DNA of 64,000 nucleotides from Chryseobacterium sp. FH1 (GTDB lineage Bacteria; Bacteroidota; Bacteroidia; Flavobacteriales; Weeksellaceae): positions 568,386-632,385 of the forward strand of contig NZ_JPLZ01000002.1 in the NCBI RefSeq assembly GCF_000735135.1. The letters run 5' to 3'. This document shows positions 59,268 to 64,000 of this stretch, piece after piece. Each line of letters begins with the position of its first letter. Within the stretch, counting starts at the first letter, position 1. A program made the position numbers and the translations under genes. Under the pieces are notes generated by a model, which was not told the origin of the DNA, made no database searches, and saw only the letters and a list, made by a program, of their open reading frames with translations.

Positions 59268-60428
59268 ATGCAATTAGTATTCTCAGACGCACAATATTGG
59301 GAAGATTTCCTTCCACTCACTTTTACAAGACCAGTTGCAGAAATGCGAATGGGAATCCTGACTTTCGCAGAAAGATGGAAAAAACTTCTCGAGATAGATG
59401 AGGTTTTCTACATCACCGAAAATTATCTTCAGGAAAAATTCAAAAAACCAGAACCGAAACAAAGTCTTTTCATTGTCCCGAACTTTTTCCCATCCGATGA
59501 AGTTTTAAAACAAATTAAAGAATTGGAAGCTGGCGAAGCTTTGGTTTATGATAATGAAGTTCTTGTCGCCAACATCAATATGGATAATTTTTCTCTCAAT
59601 CAAATCAGTAAAATGACGGACATTACAGAGAAATTATTGTTCATTGAAAAACCAACCGACATCTTTTCTCACAACGATTTCGCAATTAATTACGATTTTG
59701 AATTGGTGACGAAAGGAAAAATGTCTCAAGAATTATCTTCGACCAACGGATTCATCGGTGAAAAAGAAAATCTATTCATTGAGGAAGGAGCAACGATAGA
59801 ATTTTCAACCCTTAATTGCAAAACTGGAAAGATCTACATCGGAAAAAATGCCGAAATAATGGAAGGTTCAAACATTCGCGGTTCATTGGCACTTTGCGAA
59901 GATTCAAAAATAAATCTCGGAACCAAGCTTTACGGCGGAACTACGATTGGCCCACATTCCAAAGTTGGTGGCGAAGTCAATAATATTGTGATTTTTGGAT
60001 ATTCAAATAAAGGGCATGACGGATTCTTAGGAAATTCGGTGGTAGGAGAGTGGTGCAATTTGGGCGCAGATACAAATTCATCAAACCTGAAAAATAATTA
60101 CGCGTCCGTCAAACTTTGGAATTTTAGAAAGAAAAGATTCCTCGACACAGGTTTGCAATTTTGTGGATTGATAATGGGCGATCATTCCAAAACGGCGATT
60201 AATACGCAACTCAACACAGGAACCATCGTAGGAGTAGCTTCCAATATTTTCAAATCCGGTTTCCCACCAAATCTCGTAGACAGTTTTTCTTGGGGCGGAA
60301 TGAAAGGCGACGAAAAATTCCGGCTGGACAAATCCTACGAAGTGGCGGAAAAAGCGATGGAACGCAGAAAAATCCCATTGACCGAAGCCGACAAAGACAT
60401 TCTGAAACATATCTACAATGAGTTTTAA
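59268..60428 (+). CDS. GlmU-family protein (putative sugar-nucleotidyltransferase with beta-helix)
   Basis: 386 residues. The N-terminal ~130 residues form the nucleotidyltransferase-like domain in the Bacteroidota variant (VFSDAQYWEDFLPLTFTRPVAEMRMGILTFAERW, quoted in parts), without the canonical GxGTRM loop. From ~165 to 350 left-handed beta-helix hexapeptides run (YIGKNAEIMEG, GGTTIGPHSKVGG, LGNSVVGEWCNLGADTNSSNLKNNY). The activity is not established; it may make a nucleotide sugar or be regulatory. Not the bifunctional GlmU of peptidoglycan synthesis by length and motif. Two family-D repeats follow it. Confidence 0.9.
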   Translation: MQLVFSDAQYWEDFLPLTFTRPVAEMRMGILTFAERWKKLLEIDEVFYITENYLQEKFKKPEPKQSLFIVPNFFPSDEVLKQIKELEAGEALVYDNEVLVANINMDNFSLNQISKMTDITEKLLFIEKPTDIFSHNDFAINYDFELVTKGKMSQELSSTNGFIGEKENLFIEEGATIEFSTLNCKTGKIYIGKNAEIMEGSNIRGSLALCEDSKINLGTKLYGGTTIGPHSKVGGEVNNIVIFGYSNKGHDGFLGNSVVGEWCNLGADTNSSNLKNNYASVKLWNFRKKRFLDTGLQFCGLIMGDHSKTAINTQLNTGTIVGVASNIFKSGFPPNLVDSFSWGGMKGDEKFRLDKSYEVAEKAMERRKIPLTEADKDILKHIYNEF

Positions 60429-60458
60429 TTTTAAAACTCATTTTTTTTATTTAAAATT

Positions 60459-60525
60459 AGCTCCCTTTAGGGCTGGGGTCGTTTTTATGATAAAATTGGC
60501 TCCGTTTAGGACTAGGGAAATCTAT
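60459..60525. repeat. Two family-D repeat copies
   Basis: AGCTCCCTTTAGGGCTGGGG (60462-60481) and GGCTCCGTTTAGGACTAGGG (60499-60518). The first is nearly identical to the copy at 40546. They fill the spacer between the GlmU-family and lipoprotein genes. Confidence 0.65.
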
Positions 60526-60608
60526 TTTATATCAAAGTTTGCTTATTTTTGCTTATTAAGATTTTGGTCTAAGTTCTAAAATCTAATTTCAAACATCTAT
60601 ATATAATA

Positions 60609-62261
60609 ATGAAGCAGTTTCTTCTTTGGCTTTTTGCATCGTTGGTTTTGGTAAGTTGTGCCAGGGTTGGATCTCCCGTTGGTGGAGACAAAGATTCTAT
60701 TCCACCGTCAATGGTCGGGTCAAATATCGATACCACCAGAATCAATGTGCCGAGAGACATCAAAAAACTCAGAATTGATTTTGACGAATACATCACTTTG
60801 AAAGATGTGAGCAAAAATCTCATCATTTCTCCACCGATTCAATATTCCAAGATTATTCCGTCTGCCACAGGAAACAAATATCTGGAGATCCAATGGAAAG
60901 ACACGCTTCAGGCAAACACGACTTACAATTTTAATTTCGGTAATTCCATCGTTGATCTTAATGAGAGCAATGTTTTACCTTATTTCAATTTCGCTTTTTC
61001 AACGGGAGAAAAGCTCGACGACCTTTACATCAGCGGAACACTTTCCGATGCTTTGGGAAATGAGAAAAACTCAGAAGGAAAAGAAAAGAATCTTGTGGTT
61101 GGACTTTATCAGGTCAAAGACACAATGAATTATCGCCAAAAACCGTACTACATCAGTAAAGCCGATCTCGATGGTTATTTTGAATTGAATTATCTGACGC
61201 CAGGTAAATACAGAATTATAGGTTTCGATGATGAGAATAATAATTCCATCTACGACATCGGAAAAGAAAACGTTGCGTTTCAAAAAGAGGAGATCGATCT
61301 TCAAACCAGCATTTCCGGATTGAAACTGAAAACGTTCCCATCAAAGAAAATTGCGAAGTACAAAGAAATGACTGCCTCAGTTGGCGGAATTACAATGATC
61401 TTCGAAGGGAATCCCGAACAAGTGATTGTAAAAACGGTAGGCGAGAAACCGGCAGATTACAAAGTTACGCACAAATCCAGATCAGATTCTGTGAGGATTT
61501 GGTTTGATGCCACCAAAGAAAATATCGGCGCAACAGTAAGTGAGAACCTGAGATTCTCTTATGACACGGGCGTAGTTCAAGACACGATGTCTGTATTTTA
61601 CAAAAAACCTACGAAAGATGAGATGACAGTTTCTAATTCTTTTGGAAACAAATTGGTGCCTGAGACAGATTTCAGATTTTCATCCAATTATATCATTAAT
61701 AAAATCCAACCGGAAAACTGGAAATTAGAAGCCGACAGCATTGCGCAAAACTTCACTGCAAGAATTTCTGAATTGGATTCCACACAGGTTTTCATCAAGT
61801 CAGATTTCGTCGTAGGAAAAAAATATCAGTTGACTGTTCCGAAAAACACATTGAGTTCTTTTTATGCCAGATCCAGCGAAAGTGTCCGTTTCGATTTCGA
61901 AGTTTCAAAAGCAGAAGATTTCGGAAGTTTTTCTGCCCATCTCAAAAATATCCCATCTCAGAAATTCTGGATTCAATTGCTCAATGAGAAAAATGAGCCG
62001 GCTTATCAACAATACACCAATCAGACTGATATCAAATTCATCAATCTCAAACCCGGAAGTTACAGGTTGAGGATTTTGGTGGACAATAATGAGAACGGCG
62101 TTTGGGACAGTGCGGATTTTGCAAACGAAGTTTCTGCGGAGGATGTTTACATCTTCAAAAAAGTGGGAGACAAAGAAGTGATGACTAAGATCAACGTTCG
62201 CCAAATGTGGGAAATCAATGAAAACTGGGATTTAACTTTAGAAGAACAACCAGTCAATTGA
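60609..62261 (+). CDS. Ig-like-domain lipoprotein
   Basis: 550 residues. Lipoprotein signal MKQFLLWLFASLVLVSCARV with Cys17, then SPVGGDKDSIPPSMVGSNI and the Big_5-type Ig domain (~40-140: KLRIDFDEYITLKDVSKNLIISP.., NTTYNFNFGNSIVDLNE, quoted in parts). Two later segments (YFELNYLTPGKYRIIGFDDENNNSIYD and NLKPGSYRLRILVDNNENGVWDSAD, in parts) are the carboxypeptidase-regulatory-like/Cna_B type folds with acidic loops. Known as a conserved Bacteroidota outer-membrane lipoprotein of unknown role. Its stop overlaps the TTG start of the next gene (TTGA). Confidence 0.85.
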   Translation: MKQFLLWLFASLVLVSCARVGSPVGGDKDSIPPSMVGSNIDTTRINVPRDIKKLRIDFDEYITLKDVSKNLIISPPIQYSKIIPSATGNKYLEIQWKDTLQANTTYNFNFGNSIVDLNESNVLPYFNFAFSTGEKLDDLYISGTLSDALGNEKNSEGKEKNLVVGLYQVKDTMNYRQKPYYISKADLDGYFELNYLTPGKYRIIGFDDENNNSIYDIGKENVAFQKEEIDLQTSISGLKLKTFPSKKIAKYKEMTASVGGITMIFEGNPEQVIVKTVGEKPADYKVTHKSRSDSVRIWFDATKENIGATVSENLRFSYDTGVVQDTMSVFYKKPTKDEMTVSNSFGNKLVPETDFRFSSNYIINKIQPENWKLEADSIAQNFTARISELDSTQVFIKSDFVVGKKYQLTVPKNTLSSFYARSSESVRFDFEVSKAEDFGSFSAHLKNIPSQKFWIQLLNEKNEPAYQQYTNQTDIKFINLKPGSYRLRILVDNNENGVWDSADFANEVSAEDVYIFKKVGDKEVMTKINVRQMWEINENWDLTLEEQPVN

Positions 62262-62698
62262 AAAAAATAATCTTTTGGACAGCAGTCGTTTTTCTCGGGA
62301 TTCAATTCATTCCTATAGATCGGGAAAACAAAGCAGTCAACAAGCAAGACAATTTTGTTGATATCCACAAAACGCCAGATCAAATAAAAACGATTCTGAA
62401 AAACGCCTGCTATGATTGCCATTCCAACGAAACCAAATACCCCAATTATGCTTACATCGCCCCAATTTCGTGGGCAGTGAAAGATCATATCAACGAAGGA
62501 CGCAAATATCTCAACTTTTCCGAATGGGGATCTTATAACAATGATCTCAAAAAAAATGCAGTTGAGAAAACCATTTCTACCGTTCGAGATTTGCAAATGC
62601 CTTTACCTTCATATATAAGTTATCACCCAGAAGCTAATTTGACAACGAAGCAAAGAAAAACCTTAGAAAATTACTTCGAAACTCTGAAGATTGATTAA
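62258..62698 (+). CDS. Haem-binding-domain (cytochrome c-like) membrane-anchored protein
   Basis: 146 residues from TTG at 62258 (4-base overlap with the previous stop). An N-terminal anchor (IIFWTAVVFLGIQFIPI) is followed by the haem motif C-Y-D-C-H at about residues 51-55 (NACYDCHSNET) and a distal Met in LQMPLPSY. It is the Bacteroidota Haem_bd family: c-type haem protein facing the periplasm. Role probably electron transfer or redox sensing. Translationally coupled to the Ig-like lipoprotein, so the two likely act together. Confidence 0.88.
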   Translation: MKKIIFWTAVVFLGIQFIPIDRENKAVNKQDNFVDIHKTPDQIKTILKNACYDCHSNETKYPNYAYIAPISWAVKDHINEGRKYLNFSEWGSYNNDLKKNAVEKTISTVRDLQMPLPSYISYHPEANLTTKQRKTLENYFETLKID

Positions 62699-62761
62699 TT
62701 TAAAATATAAATTCTTATTCATAATTCAAATATTTTATATATTTGGTGTAAACTAAAACTT

Positions 62762-63502
62762 ATGAATAAGATATTAATCGGATTATCACTCTTTTGTTCA
62801 CTTTTCGCTAATTCACAAGAAATAGAAACCACTCAGGAAAAGAAAAATCTTGTCAAGATGAATCTGACTTCCGTGGTATTCCGAAATTATCAGTTCGCTT
62901 ACGAGAGATTATTCACCAAGAGATTTTCCGTTCAGGTATCTTATGGTTTCATTCCCGCTGGCCAAATTCCGTTTGTGGACGAGGTTATCAAGGACGAAAA
63001 CGTAGAAAACATAAAACTCGGCGGAAATAATCTGACCATCGAGCCCCGATTTTATCTTGGCAAAGGCTACGGTCACGGATTTTACATTGCCCCATATTAC
63101 AGATACTCGCATTTCAATGTAGACAATCTCACTTATAGATACACCTCAGAAGATCCCGCGTTCGATGGCGAAAAGATTCCGGTTTCATTTACCGGAAAGA
63201 CCAATTCCAACAATATAGGATTAATGATCGGTGCACAATGGTTGTTGGGCAGAAAGGACAATTGGGTTCTGGACGTTTGGTTCATTGGCGGACATTACGG
63301 TGGAGCTAGTGGTACTATCACGGGAAGGTCGGCGCGTCCGCTCACGGCTTACGAGCAACAACAACTGAGAGACGACATTGCAGATTTAGACATTTCTCTT
63401 TTCAAGTACGACGTTACTACCAATTCCTCAGGCGCAGTCATCAAGTTGGATTCCGATTGGTTGGGCGTGAGGTCCGGGATTTCTTTCGGCTACAGATTCT
63501 AA
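62762..63502 (+). CDS. Outer-membrane beta-barrel protein (DUF3575-like)
   Basis: 246 residues. Signal peptide MNKILIGLSLFCSLFANSQ. The mature part alternates amphipathic strands: NLTSVVFRNYQFAYERLFTKRFSVQVSYGF, TIEPRFYLGKGYGHGFYIAPYYRYSHF (quoted in parts), and it ends in the barrel signature GVRSGISFGYRF with a terminal Phe. It resembles DUF3575-type barrel proteins. No known substrate. A hairpin follows within 15 bases. Confidence 0.8.
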   Translation: MNKILIGLSLFCSLFANSQEIETTQEKKNLVKMNLTSVVFRNYQFAYERLFTKRFSVQVSYGFIPAGQIPFVDEVIKDENVENIKLGGNNLTIEPRFYLGKGYGHGFYIAPYYRYSHFNVDNLTYRYTSEDPAFDGEKIPVSFTGKTNSNNIGLMIGAQWLLGRKDNWVLDVWFIGGHYGGASGTITGRSARPLTAYEQQQLRDDIADLDISLFKYDVTTNSSGAVIKLDSDWLGVRSGISFGYRF

Positions 63503-63513
63503 GATATAGTATT

Positions 63514-63540
63514 GGGGCAATTCCGGAAAATTGCCCTTTC
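63514..63540 (+). terminator. Candidate terminator
   Basis: GGGCAATT / AATTGCCC stem with a 6-base CCGGAA loop right after the barrel gene; T-tract short. Confidence 0.5.
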
Positions 63541-63680
63541 TGATTCCGGCGCTATTTTCCGGACCGGGCTATCCGCTGCAATCTTTTTACAAAGCCCTGC
63601 CCTTTCTTTCCCTTCGCAAGACCTTTTTAAAAAGGATTTCCACTGCTATCCCTATCGCGGGATCGCATATCGAATCCACT
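63541..63680. repeat. Repeat family C element
   Basis: CTGATTCCGGCGCTATTTTC ... AAAAAGGATTTCCACTGC...TCGCGGGATCGC. Same family as at 44518 and 38158. The rest of the 498-base tail after the barrel gene carries this repeat and two promoters. Confidence 0.6.
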
Positions 63681-63770
63681 AGGTCTTCCCATATCCACGA
63701 TCCGTAGTAAAATTAATGTCTTTGAAAACCAGCGCGATACTTGAATGTCCGTTTAAAATTTGCGAATATA

Positions 63771-63801
63771 TTTGCGGTTTCGGAAAAAGTTCCTACTTTT
63801 G
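63771..63801 (+). promoter_or_regulatory. Strong promoter P1
   Basis: TTTG (63771-63774), 19-base spacer, TACTTTTG (63794-63801): exact consensus. A second TAnnTTTG (TATATTTG, 63767-63774) overlaps the -33. Confidence 0.65.
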
Positions 63802-63895
63802 CAACCGCTTTAAGAGAGCAGCGCAGAAGCCCGGTGAGACGTAGACGGGAAGATTTGGAGGCCAGCGATGGTCGATAAAAATTTCAAAAAAAGTC

Positions 63896-63926
63896 TTGCA
63901 GGTTAAAAAGGGAATATTTATCTTTG
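63896..63926 (+). promoter_or_regulatory. Strong promoter P2 with A-tract upstream
   Basis: TTG (63896-63898), 20-base spacer, TATCTTTG (63919-63926), preceded by AAAAATTTCAAAAAAAG that may act as an UP element. The transcript would run off the right edge. No 16S sequence is visible, but two stacked strong promoters and a G-rich leader fit an rRNA operon or similar. Confidence 0.6.
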
Positions 63927-64000
63927 CAGACCCAAATCGAGAGATTGGGGAGCGCAGGAGAAGACAAAGAAAAACAGACTGAGAGACCTTTTAAAGGTTG

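Noticed and set aside
1..64000. CRISPR arrays, tRNA genes, complete insertion sequences or prophage
   Set aside because: No regularly spaced repeats, cloverleaf-forming sequence, transposase or integrase ORF was found by eye on either strand. A dedicated tRNA or Rfam scan could still reveal a small RNA.

Overview
The window looks like chromosome of a Flavobacteriia member (phylum Bacteroidota), most likely a Chryseobacterium/Epilithonimonas-type Weeksellaceae. The DNA is AT-rich. Promoters fit the Bacteroidota -33 TTTG / -7 TAnnTTTG pattern, and start codons follow A-rich leaders instead of Shine-Dalgarno sites. One secreted protein carries a type IX secretion C-terminal sorting domain. Several families are typical of the group: GlmU-family protein, PIF1-like helicase with a C-terminal HTH, ABC-2 permease/M1 peptidase fusion, and the 162-aa protein often mislabelled 'ABC transporter ATPase'. 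No tRNA, CRISPR array, prophage or complete insertion sequence is visible. The right edge carries two strong tandem promoters that look like the leader of an rRNA operon or another very highly expressed transcript.

Layout. 1-5.3 kb: tail of an Fe-S oxidoreductase, a conserved small protein, and a tightly overlapping surface-polysaccharide unit (GT4 glycosyltransferase, asparagine-synthase-like protein, flippase), then a lipoprotein. 5.4-19 kb: housekeeping genes (serS, PIF1-like helicase, ruvC, M16 peptidase, guaB) mixed with a serine hydrolase, a membrane AraC regulator and a DUF4407 protein. 19.5-30 kb: ABC/M1 fusion with its ATPase, BrkB-like protein, gamma carbonic anhydrase, Nfu-type Fe-S carrier, ferrochelatase and a VOC protein. 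30-38 kb: Omp85-like barrel, repeat-flanked GIY-YIG nuclease, SDR, Uma2, aroA, MazG-like, beta-helix lipoprotein and a HigBA toxin-antitoxin pair.

38.3-52.9 kb is a phenylacetate (paa) catabolic cluster. It has a TetR-type palindrome on the -33 element, a fused E1 alpha/beta 2-oxoacid dehydrogenase, the TetR gene, paaE, an orphan gene, paaA-B-C-D, a 3-hydroxyacyl-CoA dehydrogenase, a GxxExxY nuclease, the thiolase, paaZ, a VapBC pair with a nonsense-mutated toxin, and an enoyl-CoA hydratase. The encoded enzymes epoxidise phenylacetyl-CoA, open the ring and beta-oxidise the product. No phenylacetate-CoA ligase (paaK) or PaaI thioesterase is present.

52.9-64 kb: an LRR/T9SS protein; a two-component system (NarL-type regulator and HisKA_3 kinase) next to an operon of two paralogous ~250-aa proteins flanking a multi-pass membrane protein; rpmE2; a GlmU-family gene; an Ig-like lipoprotein; a haem-binding-domain protein; a beta-barrel; then the terminal promoters.

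The most interesting signal is in the spacers. Several distinct inverted-repeat families fill intergenic DNA. One family (outer arms AACGCAAAGGCGC, inner arms TTTAAGTCGCAAA) exists as ~120-bp empty copies and as one ~590-bp copy enclosing a GxxExxY nuclease gene. A second family (CTTCGACTCCGCTCAG arms) exists empty and enclosing a GIY-YIG nuclease gene. A third appears to have inserted in frame inside paaD. These look like nuclease-linked counterparts of REP/RAYT systems. A second notable signal is a palindrome placed at identical spacing from two -7 elements beside the response-regulator gene, one of them in front of a putative small RNA.
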